Assembly (NCBI RefSeq): GCF_002608075.1
Contig: NZ_LAHA01000053.1
Coordinates: forward strand, 1-52,954
DNA from: Nostoc linckia z4
GTDB taxonomy: Bacteria > Cyanobacteriota > Cyanobacteriia > Cyanobacteriales > Nostocaceae
DNA: 52,954 bases
Reading direction: 5' to 3'
In this document: piece by piece, positions 9,301 through 16,869 of the stretch
How the letters are laid out: every line of letters starts with the position of its first letter
Numbering within the stretch: position 1 is the stretch's first letter
The notes under the pieces: model-generated
What the model saw: only the letters and a program-made list of their open reading frames with translations
Database searches by the model: none
Told to the model about the DNA's origin: nothing
Translations under genes and position numbers: made by a program

Positions 9301-9792
9301 ATGAGCATACTGTGGATCTTCAAAGTCCACAATTTTAACTCGCAGCCCTGTAAAAGTTTCTGAGCCTTTGTAGCAATTACTAACTAGTAAAGAACCATAG
9401 CGACAGGCAGTATCCGGTTCTGTAGCGAATAAGCGTCTAATTTTTTTATGCAGTGAACCATCAGCAAAGTAATAACTATTGCCAGAACTGAAAGCTAACT
9501 TGCGTCGGATTCCATCCTGAAAGGTTCTTTGTCTTAAATGGTTGGCATCTGGATTTTTACTGTCAATTTTAACCAGTAGTAGAGATTGTAAATCTTCTGC
9601 TTCAAACATCTGTTCGAGCAGAGAATTTTTAATGATTTCTGGTTCAGATAAATATCTCCCCTTACCATTGTTATACGACCCATCAAAGATAGGTATGCTC
9701 AAACCAGAACCTTCTAAGACTCTAGTGGTTAAATCCATTACCAATAATCTATTAGATAGCTTATCTAGCAAGCATGAAACTCTAATATTCAC
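6367..9792 (-). CDS. Single-chain two-barrel RNA polymerase of the RDR/QDE-1/YonO-like branch
   Basis: An 1141-aa protein; the GTG at 9790-9792 is the earliest start, since an in-frame TAA lies just upstream. ATG at codon 19 is an alternative. Motifs appear in the order known for cellular RNA-dependent RNA polymerases: GDCHGKISPQLAKQLG (168-183), like the DGxGxIS motif; QFRF (191-194); SKGTFL then DRSSIKG (215-242), like KGxL...RxSMxK; VILTRYPIVNSDNIRL (421-436), like RNPCLHPGDIR; YHQADFDGDQLMV (462-474), the catalytic DxDGD with Asp466, 468 and 470; then VGLVATNIGRVQSS (534-547) and VEVDSPKSAER (575-585), like the AVDFPKTG segment. The order and spacing make a chance match very unlikely. Template and product (RNA or DNA) cannot be told. 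A dispersed repeat is inserted in frame near residues 729-749. Confidence 0.82.
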   Translation of the reverse strand: MNIRVSCLLDKLSNRLLVMDLTTRVLEGSGLSIPIFDGSYNNGKGRYLSEPEIIKNSLLEQMFEAEDLQSLLLVKIDSKNPDANHLRQRTFQDGIRRKLAFSSGNSYYFADGSLHKKIRRLFATEPDTACRYGSLLVSNCYKGSETFTGLRVKIVDFEDPQYAHYKTGDCHGKISPQLAKQLGGEGNCPFQFRFAWRSNWAEPDNSECPKTSFLSKGTFLPDANLTDAQGYDIIMDRSSIKGIKKSELKNLIPCGDYEFPQAVIGNRGNAKATSYDNSWQFTIWYSEEAIKQDLSKPTEEKARELAELQRNPLVLAKYIIQQYDKQQRSQQEQSEEAFNEIEGNANNQAQESRWISLLRSDKYGQLIETPKFRKFATDYIANQWRDLAIKGGYNHNSGMAMPCDRLTRGTICVPHLPEGDVILTRYPIVNSDNIRLYSNIHDPELKKTRNVVWIHPKDAEEYHQADFDGDQLMVSPASKLPNIAQETLRAGEPGRFEPVKQRPKLAYTEITDEEGNLKYKNLAEIAAASSQNKVGLVATNIGRVQSSMPQNGDNVERFGRRQRKLLNRLFQALQVEVDSPKSAERLEDIKEIGGENLLADAKKWSESHPSYFFDFKKDERLYRSFAMPADAPGSINVIAKVVVNPLWEPTRIRSRDRHEFRYLFPKETLSVDALEWAEELKTRFQQARDEIKERVGDDREAFNEELGKLYESYRAEIDELFTSPEERFVNPADRLRQCVASRTEGAAALWHTQHTRPELDRHRKDCLKLAEQMEITFSFQHDYELPSVALPQDIYVLSVPFGAGAIKWKESLEQKGIKFDATIHPQLPLIEFALKDLSPKVVDKLAAKFGENINDLDELNIPKDLRIISPADHSWATSRQDSGVGALAYNLFTEEVCQQLQDFQFDEIKVLGIKYNHFANENFASQQWKKRSVTLEVGVFELPESHPEFYRYNGTPILQIDGKNLGTFAPDSPKLPIGATFAATLQPDGSSIILKVNPESINLPEVPLPESEPTLDTAGQFRDTQREFWRKEMFDNLVGAIATTYAQRQANQSASNEIEQFKIGSHWTAYVQPSGDFIVRNEGKRTICRGNLQTSEEIFPLSEERASELEVMILERERLLHRKQELSHNRHHVSSQDIDLI
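7546..7602. repeat. Small dispersed repeat inserted in frame in the polymerase-like gene
   Basis: GCGAGACGCTACGC, followed by a GCGGA-GCCTG-TCCGC hairpin (7585-7599), is GC-rich inside AT-richer DNA. It resembles the repeats at 10493-10650 and 46640-46800 (shared core GAGACGCTnCGC). It encodes residues ~729-749 (NPADRLRQCVASRTEGAAAL), which break the flow of the protein. Read as a cyanobacterial dispersed repeat tolerated at a loop. Confidence 0.65.
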
Positions 9793-9991
9793 CTTGGCAC
9801 GAAATTACACTCGATAAAATCATCCAACTGGATAATTTACTGATTTCATGGCAGGCGGTATTTTATACGGTATTAGCTCTGATATTAGACTTCCAAGAAA
9901 GTTAAGTAGCTGAACAGCGCTTTTTAAGCGTATTATCATTGTTACACTGTGTTACTTAAGCTACACAATTTTTAAGCTACCACTAGATTTT
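9793..9991. promoter_or_regulatory. Divergent promoter region, polymerase-like gene / gene at 9992
   Basis: About 200 bp between two divergent starts. The half-site-like run TTACACTGTGTTAC sits at about 9950. No clear -35/-10 pair could be fixed by eye. Confidence 0.3.
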
Positions 9992-10318
9992 ATGAATAAA
10001 AGAATTCAACGGCTAGAAGATGGTTTATTAGTAATGCTTTATGACGATGACCCAGATTCGCCAGGAGATGAGTTGATCACTCCTTCTGATGATATATCCC
10101 AAGATGAGCATTACCCCGAATATGCTCATCTGAAATCTGGTGAAAGCATAATAATTAAGGAAAATCCTATCAAACCTACATCAGGTTCTTATTATCCAAG
10201 TGGATATGAAGATTTAGATGAATTCCTGAATAGCGATCCTGGGGCAATTGATCGACTAGGTGATGAAAGTTCAACTACTCGTGGTTGGCGTCCACCTGAA
10301 CCAGATGAATCTTGGTAA
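9992..10318 (+). CDS. Small acidic hypothetical protein (108 aa)
   Basis: Starts MNKRIQRLEDGLLVMLYDDD. It is strongly acidic, with runs of D and E (PDSPGDELITPSDDISQDEH), and has a tryptophan/proline-rich end (TTRGWRPPEPDESW). No membrane segment or signal peptide. It is divergent from the polymerase-like gene and ends 140 bp before a block of dispersed repeats. I do not recognise it. A DNA-mimic or regulator-binding role would fit the acidity but is only a guess. Confidence 0.5.
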   Translation: MNKRIQRLEDGLLVMLYDDDPDSPGDELITPSDDISQDEHYPEYAHLKSGESIIIKENPIKPTSGSYYPSGYEDLDEFLNSDPGAIDRLGDESSTTRGWRPPEPDESW

Positions 10319-10782
10319 AACTTCCGGGAGCATCCACTTTTAGCAGATCGATTTTTTGGGACCAAGCATATAGTCATCGCTGAGAGATTAAGAACAAGCG
10401 CCTTTTGTCAATCAGTTAAAATACTCAAGATATTCTTAATAAGAATGATAATCATGTATGTGCAGAGGGGGATTTAGACCCACACTTCTTTACGAGACGC
10501 TGCGCGTAGCTTGCTTCCACGAAGTGGTACGACAAAGCTAGTGACCACCACTTGATTATTACACCACCAAATTTTGAACTTGGCGGGGGACTTAAACCCG
10601 TTTATTCAGACGCTCTCTACGAGACGCTGCGCGTAGCTTGCTTTCTGGGCAGGAGTCACGGACTCGCTCTAAGCGTTGGGGCAGCCTCTCTAAGAGTTGC
10701 TATGCCGAAGGCGTTGCCTCTGGTTCGCGTTAGCGTCTCCGTTCGCGCAGCGTCTCCGACAGGAGAAGGAGAAGAGAAGGCT
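10319..10782. repeat. Block of small dispersed repeats, no gene
   Basis: GC-rich, imperfect repeats: ACGAGACGCTGCGCGTAGC at about 10493 and again at about 10619, then units such as GCGTTGGGGCAGCCTCTC and GCGTTAGCGTCTCC. The 92-codon frame that can be read through 10552-10830 is made of these repeats and is not a gene. This type of repeat is common in Nostoc-like genomes. Confidence 0.7.
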
Positions 10783-11952
10783 TTACGCTGCGCTATCCGC
10801 CACTCGTACAGAATTCATTCTGAATTCTGACTCCTGAATTCTGATTGGTAAATAAACTGTGAAAATACTGCCTTTCCCTACAGTCGATGAAACAGAGATA
10901 TTCCCTTGATGGGCTTCAACAATTTGACGGGACAAATATAATCCTAAACCGTTCCCCCGACGTTGATGCTTACCCTGTCGAAAGCGATCAAATAAGAGTA
11001 ATTGTTCTTCTGGATTCATGCCAATACCTGTATCCTCTACTTCAATCGTTACCCCTTGAACAGTGGAATTGAGGCGAACTTCTACTGACCCAGCATCACT
11101 GAAGCGAATGGCGTTACCAACTAAGTTAGTGAGAAGTCGGCGTAGTTCCAGGCGATCGCCTTTAACTCTAACTAAAGAAGCTTCAGTACCCTCTGTCAAG
11201 ACAGCTTTGAGAGTTAAATGTTTAACATTAGCCAAAGGCATTAGTTCTTGCACTACCTGCTGACATAATTCCCACAGGTCAACTACAAAAAAATCCAAAG
11301 TTTTGCCTCCAGCTTCATACTGGTAAACTTCTAACAAGGTATCGACCATTGACAACAAAGTTTGGTTACTCTGAGCCATTTGTTCTAAAGATTCACGCAT
11401 TGCTGATAAAGTATTACCAAAAACACCTCTTTGTAGCAACTTTAGGAATTGGTCAGCAGCTATCAACGGAGTTCGCAGGTCGTGAGTGAGACGGGTCACA
11501 AAATCTTCCCGTCGCTGAATGAGGAACAGTTGTTCGTCCATACTGTGTTTCAGTCTCAACAAAGCCCGCACTCTGGCCAGTAATTCCTTCTTATCTACAG
11601 GCTTGCGAATAAATTCATCTGCACCTGCATCTAAACCTTTAACGACACTTGATTTTTCAGAACCTGTCACCAGCAAAATTGGGATAAAAGGTAAGTTTGA
11701 GTTGTGCTTAATTTGCCGGGTAACTTCATAGCCATCCATATCCGGCATCACCACATCAAGCACTACCAAATCGGGAGGAGATTCGGCAATTTTTACCAAT
11801 GCTTCAGCACCACTGTCGGCTATGGTCACGTTGTATCCCTTCAGCTTTAAAGTGACTTGCAGCAAGCGGAGGCTGTCAGCTGAGTCATCCACCAGCAAAA
11901 TTCTTTGGTTTCTTTGTTCTGAAGTTATATTCAAAGATAAAGTGTTTTTCAT
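10783..11952 (-). CDS. Hybrid response regulator / histidine kinase
   Basis: A 389-aa protein. It has an N-terminal receiver (residues ~17-132) with acidic pair Asp22/Asp23, phospho-acceptor Asp66 in VVLDVVMPDMDGYE, Thr96 and Lys117 (RKP). Next is a HisKA helix pair with FVTRLTHDLRTPL (His157), and then an HATPase domain with NLVGNAIRFSD (N box), EDTGIGM (G1) and GNGLGLYLSRQIV (G2). There is no membrane segment or sensor domain, so it is cytosolic and takes its signal through the receiver. The last ~19 residues (after VYLPI) are encoded by CTGAATTCTG-type repeats and the dispersed repeat block, so the C-terminus is a late extension. It is divergent from a NarL-type regulator 750 bp away, a possible partner. 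Confidence 0.9.
   Translation of the reverse strand: MKNTLSLNITSEQRNQRILLVDDSADSLRLLQVTLKLKGYNVTIADSGAEALVKIAESPPDLVVLDVVMPDMDGYEVTRQIKHNSNLPFIPILLVTGSEKSSVVKGLDAGADEFIRKPVDKKELLARVRALLRLKHSMDEQLFLIQRREDFVTRLTHDLRTPLIAADQFLKLLQRGVFGNTLSAMRESLEQMAQSNQTLLSMVDTLLEVYQYEAGGKTLDFFVVDLWELCQQVVQELMPLANVKHLTLKAVLTEGTEASLVRVKGDRLELRRLLTNLVGNAIRFSDAGSVEVRLNSTVQGVTIEVEDTGIGMNPEEQLLLFDRFRQGKHQRRGNGLGLYLSRQIVEAHQGNISVSSTVGKGSIFTVYLPIRIQESEFRMNSVRVADSAA
10800..10848. repeat. Short tandem direct repeats (CTGAATTCTGA type)
   Basis: GAATTC.TTCTGAATTCTGACTCCTGAATTCTGA-type units, seen commonly in filamentous cyanobacteria. They form the end of the histidine kinase reading frame. Confidence 0.6.
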
Positions 11953-12703
11953 AAAACGCCTTTAATAAACCTAATCCCTTCCGAGTAGAGAAATAGAGTA
12001 GTCAAGCTAAATTTCGTTGGGAAAAGTGCAATTTCAAGCGCCATGCTGACCACTACGCAGTGATTAACATTCATCAAACTTTTCTAAAACTCAAGGCATT
12101 GTTCAACATAATTACTAATTCGTAATACTCGCCTCCAGCGAGAAACAAGGTACGTAATTTGTAATTAATAAACTGCTTATAGTCTCCCATTTTTACAGGT
12201 CACAACCTTATGGTTGGGGTCTAATTTTCCATCCATAACGTAATTACTAATTCGTAATTACAAATTGTTAATTTGGCTATGTTATGTGTAAGAGCCAGAG
12301 TTCTAGCTTAGAAATAAGCTACATCCTCCTGTAAGTGTGATGTGGACACAAGTCAGAATAAACTGTATTAGTCTCAGTTTAACCCCAGTGCTTTTATATT
12401 TTTTTATACTTTGGGAAGATTTTTTCAGAGAATTTTCAGATTAAATGATGTCCATTTTGAACATTGGAGCTTTTTCAACAGCCAGTTGAGATATGTAGCC
12501 CATGATATATGAACTTTTCAACCAATACTGTAAAAACTACTGGTTTCAATCTGGATGAGGTTTAATAACATTGAAATGCCGCTTTCCATCTCAATAGCCA
12601 CATTTTGGCTGAATAGCTAAAATTTTTCGTCCAATGGAGTAATCCTTTCCTTGAAACCATATTCGACAGTTAAAAAAGTATAGTTACCAAGCTGCTGAGG
12701 TAA
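11953..12703. other. Long divergent intergenic region with GTAATTAC repeats
   Basis: A 751-bp region between the leftward kinase and rightward regulator. ATTACTAATTCGTAAT occurs twice (about 12111-12126 and 12243-12258); the second copy lies in a dyad flanked by GTAATTAC on both sides. These are short repeats of a kind spread in Nostoc-type genomes. The long leader before 12704 is AT-rich. No coding region, RNA gene or clear promoter pair could be identified. Confidence 0.5.
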
Positions 12704-13426
12704 ATGATGGTAGATATTCGAGTAGCAATTATTGAAGACCATAGCTTAACGCGGATTGGAATGCGTAGTTCTCTCAACGAGCAAGAAGGTATTCAAGTCG
12801 TGGGTGATGAAGCTACAGCCTCCAATGGGTTGAAACTGCTCCAAAGTACAAAACCAGACATAGCGATCGTTGATATTGGCTTGCCGGATAGAGACGGAAT
12901 ATGGCTGGTGCAGCAGTTTCGGGAATCTCTAATGTCGGAAACAGCAGCACAGACAAAAGTAATGATGCTCACTTCCTTTGCTAAAGAGCAAATGGTACTA
13001 GCAGCGTTTGCAGCCGGGGCAGACTCTTACTGTGTGAAGACAATTAAGTTCGAGTTGTTGCTGGAAGCGCTGCATATCACCCATGAAGGTCAGTCTTGGA
13101 TTGATCCAGCGATCGCTCGTATTGTTCTCAAGCATACTCGTCAAGGAACGGTGGCTGTGGTAAAACCGAATGCTACTCAGACGGTGACGATCTCTGCAAT
13201 TGACCCAGAGCAAGCAAGTATTCTACAAGCAGATCCACTGACAAATCGGGAACTGCAAGTCTTGGAGCTAATTGTCCAAGGCTATAGCAATAACGAGATT
13301 GCTCAGAAACTCTATCTCAGCTTGGGAAGTGTAAAAGTATATGTGCGTGGGGTTTTGAACAAGCTTTGTGCAAGCGATCGCACCCAAGCAGCTGTATTAG
13401 CGTTGCGGGCTGGTTTACTCAATTGA
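12704..13426 (+). CDS. NarL/FixJ-family response regulator
   Basis: A 240-aa protein starting at ATG 12704 (a second ATG follows directly), with TGAGG just upstream as ribosome binding site. The receiver domain (residues ~5-125) has Glu11/Asp12 and phospho-acceptor Asp57 in IAIVDIGLPDRDG. The C-terminal LuxR-type helix-turn-helix has LTNRELQVLELIVQGYSNNE and KLYLSLGSVKVYVRGVLNKL (~175-225). It binds DNA as a dimer when phosphorylated; targets are unknown. The divergent hybrid kinase at 10783-11952 is the nearest candidate partner. It belongs to the NarL family, not OmpR, so it is not the expected reader of the TTTCAT repeats in the metal island. Confidence 0.92.
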   Translation: MMVDIRVAIIEDHSLTRIGMRSSLNEQEGIQVVGDEATASNGLKLLQSTKPDIAIVDIGLPDRDGIWLVQQFRESLMSETAAQTKVMMLTSFAKEQMVLAAFAAGADSYCVKTIKFELLLEALHITHEGQSWIDPAIARIVLKHTRQGTVAVVKPNATQTVTISAIDPEQASILQADPLTNRELQVLELIVQGYSNNEIAQKLYLSLGSVKVYVRGVLNKLCASDRTQAAVLALRAGLLN

Positions 13427-13439
13427 AGTCACTGTACAG

Positions 13440-13610
13440 AAGCAACTGTACAGTGCTTAGTTCTTAACTTGAGAGGGGAGCGATGTCTACGACGGTCACT
13501 GACTTGTACTGAGTGCAGTCGAAGTAGCTTTATCGTACTCCTACGGAGAAGCAAGTTAGCAACAGCGGACGCACCAGAAGTGCGGGCTACGCCTACGCAC
13601 AGGAGTGACC
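13440..13610. repeat. Dispersed repeat block between convergent genes
   Basis: GC-rich small repeats (CTCCTACGGAGAAGCAAG, GAAGTGCGGGCTACGCCTACGC) fill the space between the response regulator stop and the ThiF-like gene. They run into the last codons of the latter. Confidence 0.55.
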
Positions 13611-14429
13611 GAGGACAATCGCCTGCATAATACTGACTTGCGTTGTATACAGGGATTTTCCGCTACCACTTTCTAAGTCGAAATAAGTAGCAAATCGTCG
13701 TAGTTTCCCCGTCGTCAATTGCAACAAATAATCAAAGGCTTCCGTAGCAACTCGCTGGTTAATGCTCAAGGACTGGCTATTGAGCAAGGCCACTTGTTCA
13801 CAGGACAAGTTGTTGTCTGCCAATTCTTCTGGTTGTGACACCAGTAGATCGGGTTGCTGTATAGTTGGCGCAGGTAAGCGAAAGCAGCCTAAAGCCTCGA
13901 AATCATAGTCATTGGGGTTAGTAGACAGATGAGAACCTAATAGTACCTGACCACTACGCTTGGAGTTACCGCAATCCAAATGCCAAATGTTAGGCGCAGT
14001 GCGATGAGTGTTGTGCTGAAGTATTTGAGTAATTGACTCTCTGGCTTTGGCATTATCTACGCAAGCAGTGATAACAATCAGAGTATTGTAACTGGGGAGA
14101 ATCCATTCGGGTTGGAAAGGTTGAGCGATCGCTGTAACTTCCATCTTCCAAGCCAGGGAGTAGCGCAGCGCCAGCGTTTTGGCTTTGTTGAGTCCAATTT
14201 CTGCATCACAGAAGCACTGGCGGAAAACGTTAGCTGACTCAACGCGATCGGGGTCAACAAAGTAGAGTTTCACCTGTTTACCTTGCTGAAAAAGAACTCT
14301 GCCTAACCGAACCAAAGAAGGAGCCAACCAAGAACCAGTACCGCCGCATCCAACTAGCCACAGTTCTATCTTCGAGTAGTTGACAGTCACGACAGGAGAA
14401 GCATTTGCCAAATCAAGATTTAGCTCCAT
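13593..14429 (-). CDS. PRTRC system ThiF-family (E1-like) protein
   Basis: A 278-aa protein. The nucleotide-binding loop is LVGCGGTGSWLAPSL (residues ~25-39), followed by FVDPDRVESANVFRQ (58-71) with the Asp, Asn, Arg and Gln expected in ThiF/MoeB/E1 adenylating enzymes, and NKAKTLALR. These enzymes adenylate the C-terminus of a ubiquitin-like or sulfur-carrier protein. It is the last gene of a leftward cluster whose other members match PRTRC proteins A, B, F, C and E, which fixes the assignment to the plasmid-borne ParB-Related ThiF-Related Cassette. The last codons overlap dispersed repeats. The role of PRTRC cassettes is not known; maintenance or conjugation has been suggested from location. 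Confidence 0.85.
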   Translation of the reverse strand: MELNLDLANASPVVTVNYSKIELWLVGCGGTGSWLAPSLVRLGRVLFQQGKQVKLYFVDPDRVESANVFRQCFCDAEIGLNKAKTLALRYSLAWKMEVTAIAQPFQPEWILPSYNTLIVITACVDNAKARESITQILQHNTHRTAPNIWHLDCGNSKRSGQVLLGSHLSTNPNDYDFEALGCFRLPAPTIQQPDLLVSQPEELADNNLSCEQVALLNSQSLSINQRVATEAFDYLLQLTTGKLRRFATYFDLESGSGKSLYTTQVSIMQAIVLGHSCA

Positions 14430-14490
14430 AGTACGTTGGTTAAGTTAATACAGGTATCGGTGAGGGGACAGGGATTTGCCAAATTAAAAT

Positions 14491-15237
14491 TCACCTCCAT
14501 AAGTTCTCCATTACATTTACAGGCGATACATCCGTACTGTAAAATTTGCAGCCAGATGAAAGTGAGACATCAACCATAAAAAAGTCTGGGTCAATGTCAA
14601 ACACTTCTCTAGCAGGTACATCCCAACAGTGGCGAAACAGTCCAACCCGTAATTTAATCTCTGGTTTGAGTGTATTAACTCTACCTAGTACTCCATAGAT
14701 GCGAAAGCCAGATTCGTCAGCATTATCGGTGGTAGAGAAAAAGGCAGGTAAGGAACCGTGGGAATGGATGTCTACAGCCGCTTTCTGGTGGGAAGAGTCA
14801 CTCCCAGAATGAGTTGGCTGGCAGCTAGTTGGAGTTTGAATTTGCTCTGGGACTTGTAAATCCCAACCCGCATCAGTACAGTGGAGGTGAAAGAGAATTT
14901 CATGAAATTGATTGCCAGCTTGATAACTCAACCGCCACATTTCCAGTAGTAGCGGTTTGGGAATTAAGGGAGTGACTTTGAGATAAGGTGTTAGGTAAGG
15001 TAGCCCTTTGATAGTTTGGGAACACAAAAAAATAGGCATTAATACCTCTATGCCAGGACGAATGGCTCTAGCAAAGATGCCATTTCCGGCATAAAGGTAC
15101 TCTAGTCCACTGTTGGTGTGTGTTGGCAGAGATGAAGTTGTGACAATTTTGTAACCAATAATACCTTCAAGCAATGGGTTGATCAAGGATTTCCTGTACA
15201 AGCATAGCGACACTTTTCTGATTGCCGATAGGCACAA
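14491..15237 (-). CDS. PRTRC system protein A (JAMM/Mov34-type peptidase fold)
   Basis: Up to 248 aa. The C-terminal half has an exact JAMM metal motif: Glu113 in FHEILF, His158-Ser-His160, then ten residues and Asp171 (DIHSHGSLPAFFSTTD). JAMM proteins are zinc isopeptidases that remove or process ubiquitin-like proteins. The N-terminal segment EYLYAGNGIFARAIRPGIEV is typical of PRTRC protein A. The ATG at 15237 would overlap gene B by about 70 bp. A TTG overlapping the B stop codon (about 15174) gives a more compact arrangement, so the start is uncertain. It is flanked by the ThiF-like gene downstream and B upstream in one transcription unit. Confidence 0.82.
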   Translation of the reverse strand: MCLSAIRKVSLCLYRKSLINPLLEGIIGYKIVTTSSLPTHTNSGLEYLYAGNGIFARAIRPGIEVLMPIFLCSQTIKGLPYLTPYLKVTPLIPKPLLLEMWRLSYQAGNQFHEILFHLHCTDAGWDLQVPEQIQTPTSCQPTHSGSDSSHQKAAVDIHSHGSLPAFFSTTDNADESGFRIYGVLGRVNTLKPEIKLRVGLFRHCWDVPAREVFDIDPDFFMVDVSLSSGCKFYSTDVSPVNVMENLWR

Positions 15238-15925
15238 GATCAGATACAGGATAGGTTGCTCGTCTACATCTTTTGTGCAGTTTTAGAAGTTGCTGGCGAA
15301 CATCCTTGCGGTATTTTTGTGATTTACTTATTGTTAAATGGTTAGTGAAAATACTGGAAATAAACAAATTCCAAACATGGTTAATTGATACACCATTAGC
15401 AGCAGGTGGTTCGTTCATTCCCCAGCAAACCTGTCCAGAACTGTAGACATTGGGTAGTGGCACATGAAAGGCTGGTGCTTGAGGAGTAAACTCCTGTTCT
15501 TGAATTGCCCAAACCCAATATTTTAATCCCTTGCCCACAAACACCATTGCAGGTAGCGGAACTGTTAAAGATTTAAGTTCATCGCAATTGATCGTATGAG
15601 TGGCTGGTGGGATAAATTTTACCAAGTATGTGTCTGTACTGCCCGTACCCCAGCGCACAATTCCTGGTTCCATCCAACCAGTATCAATTGGTTCATTGCT
15701 AAAGGCAGTTCTCAGGGCTGTCGGTGAGATACATTTGTAAATATGAGCATCGGCAATTTCTTTGTCTCGGTGGTGGAAGATGTAAATGCCATCCAAAAAC
15801 AGCAATTCTGCTTGAATTACTGGAGATTTTCGGGGAGGGTCTGCCAAAATTGCTCGTAGAATCTCGCTGGATAGAATTGCTGTGGATGTAACGTCGATTA
15901 ATGTGGTTTCAATGCTTGTTTCCAT
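15167..15925 (-). CDS. PRTRC system protein B (E2-like fold)
   Basis: I choose ATG 15923-15925 (METSIETTLIDV); an upstream ATG at 15973 would overlap gene F by 75 bp, against 28 bp here. The protein has 252 aa. The central segment PLPNVYSSGQVCWG (residues ~156-169) lines up with the ubiquitin-E2 signature HPNxxxxGxICL, with Cys167 at the catalytic cysteine position and Asn159 at the HPN position. VRWGTGSTDTYLVKFIPP (~90-107) is the characteristic PRTRC B core strand pair. It is followed directly by protein A. E2-like activity is inferred from sequence pattern and from published proposals for related prokaryotic families. Confidence 0.8.
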   Translation of the reverse strand: METSIETTLIDVTSTAILSSEILRAILADPPRKSPVIQAELLFLDGIYIFHHRDKEIADAHIYKCISPTALRTAFSNEPIDTGWMEPGIVRWGTGSTDTYLVKFIPPATHTINCDELKSLTVPLPAMVFVGKGLKYWVWAIQEQEFTPQAPAFHVPLPNVYSSGQVCWGMNEPPAANGVSINHVWNLFISSIFTNHLTISKSQKYRKDVRQQLLKLHKRCRRATYPVSDLVPIGNQKSVAMLVQEILDQPIA

Positions 15926-16722
15926 AGTTTTAGTAGGATTTGAGCATGAGGTTTTAAGTCTGCTTCTAGCCAATCAATTAAGTTGGCTGCACAGTTCAGC
16001 ATTCGGTCGGCTTGCTGCCATTTTCTGGTGAGCAAATCAATAGATGCTTTTGACCAAGGTAAATAGGTGCAGTCAGGTTGATAGTAATAATCGTCTGCGT
16101 ACTCGTCCAACCAAAGGTTTTTAGTTTCGTGATCTAGCAGCTTTAAAGTTAAAGGCAGAAACTTTAAAGGATTATCTAAGTGATGACACTGGTATTTCAG
16201 TTTTTTGTAGTCAATTTTGTCTGGGTGGTCGATGTCACTGTATGTAATTCCGTAAATTGCAAATTCACTATCAAACCACTCACTGCCTTCTGGGTCAATG
16301 TCATCAAGCCAACGGCGACCATCATGGCTAAAGGGTAAAAGTAGCTGCCAACCATCTTTGAGATGTTCAATTTCTCCATCCATTGTCCAGTCGATACCCA
16401 TTGTGGTAATAGGAATCCTGTGCAATCTTTGTTCGTAGGCTGTTTCTACAGTCCAGTGAGATAACGGAAACAGATGAGTGTAAATCAGTACAATGAATTC
16501 CAGTTCTCTGGGACTATGGCAATCCACATCTGTAGGTGGGTAAATAGGAGCTTGGCTGGCTTTCCATTCGGTAGGGAAGTAGTGCTGATACAGTGCTAAT
16601 AAGGAGTAGATGTTGAGTTGGGTTTCCAGATAATCTAGTGCTTCTGTGGCATTTAAGGTAAATTGGCACTGATAAAGACTATAGATTGCCTCTGCCATAC
16701 TGAGGGGTACGAGGTGAGACAT
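15898..16722 (-). CDS. PRTRC system protein F (probable)
   Basis: A 274-aa protein starting MSHLVPLSMAEAIYSLYQCQ. It has no recognised catalytic motif. Length, position directly upstream of B and the WTVETAYEQRLHRIPIT and GWQLLLPFSHDGRRW segments fit PRTRC protein F, a family known only from these cassettes. It is rich in Trp, Tyr and Asp and looks soluble. Its 3' end overlaps the B gene, so translation is probably coupled. The assignment comes mainly from the cluster. Confidence 0.6.
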   Translation of the reverse strand: MSHLVPLSMAEAIYSLYQCQFTLNATEALDYLETQLNIYSLLALYQHYFPTEWKASQAPIYPPTDVDCHSPRELEFIVLIYTHLFPLSHWTVETAYEQRLHRIPITTMGIDWTMDGEIEHLKDGWQLLLPFSHDGRRWLDDIDPEGSEWFDSEFAIYGITYSDIDHPDKIDYKKLKYQCHHLDNPLKFLPLTLKLLDHETKNLWLDEYADDYYYQPDCTYLPWSKASIDLLTRKWQQADRMLNCAANLIDWLEADLKPHAQILLKLWKQALKPH

Positions 16723-16869
16723 ATTTTAGTGCAACTCGTTATTATGGGGGTTGAAATTAAAGAAGAGATGCAGGTAGGGTGTAGGGTCTACTTCAGCCGA
16801 AATCCAAACTGCTGTCATTTGGACAATAATTTACCCCTCAAGTCAATTTCCAATCCCTTTTGTCAGTAC
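16723..16869. other. Short gap inside the PRTRC cluster
   Basis: About 150 bp between the stop of the C-like gene and the start of the F-like gene. No gene, hairpin or clear promoter seen. Confidence 0.3.

Noticed and set aside
10552..10830. 92-codon + strand reading frame
   Set aside because: Made of dispersed repeats; no ribosome binding site and odd composition.
12704..13426. This regulator as the reader of the TTTCAT boxes
   Set aside because: It is NarL-type, while 11-bp spaced direct hexamers are typical for OmpR-family proteins; it also lies 26 kb away in an unrelated locus.
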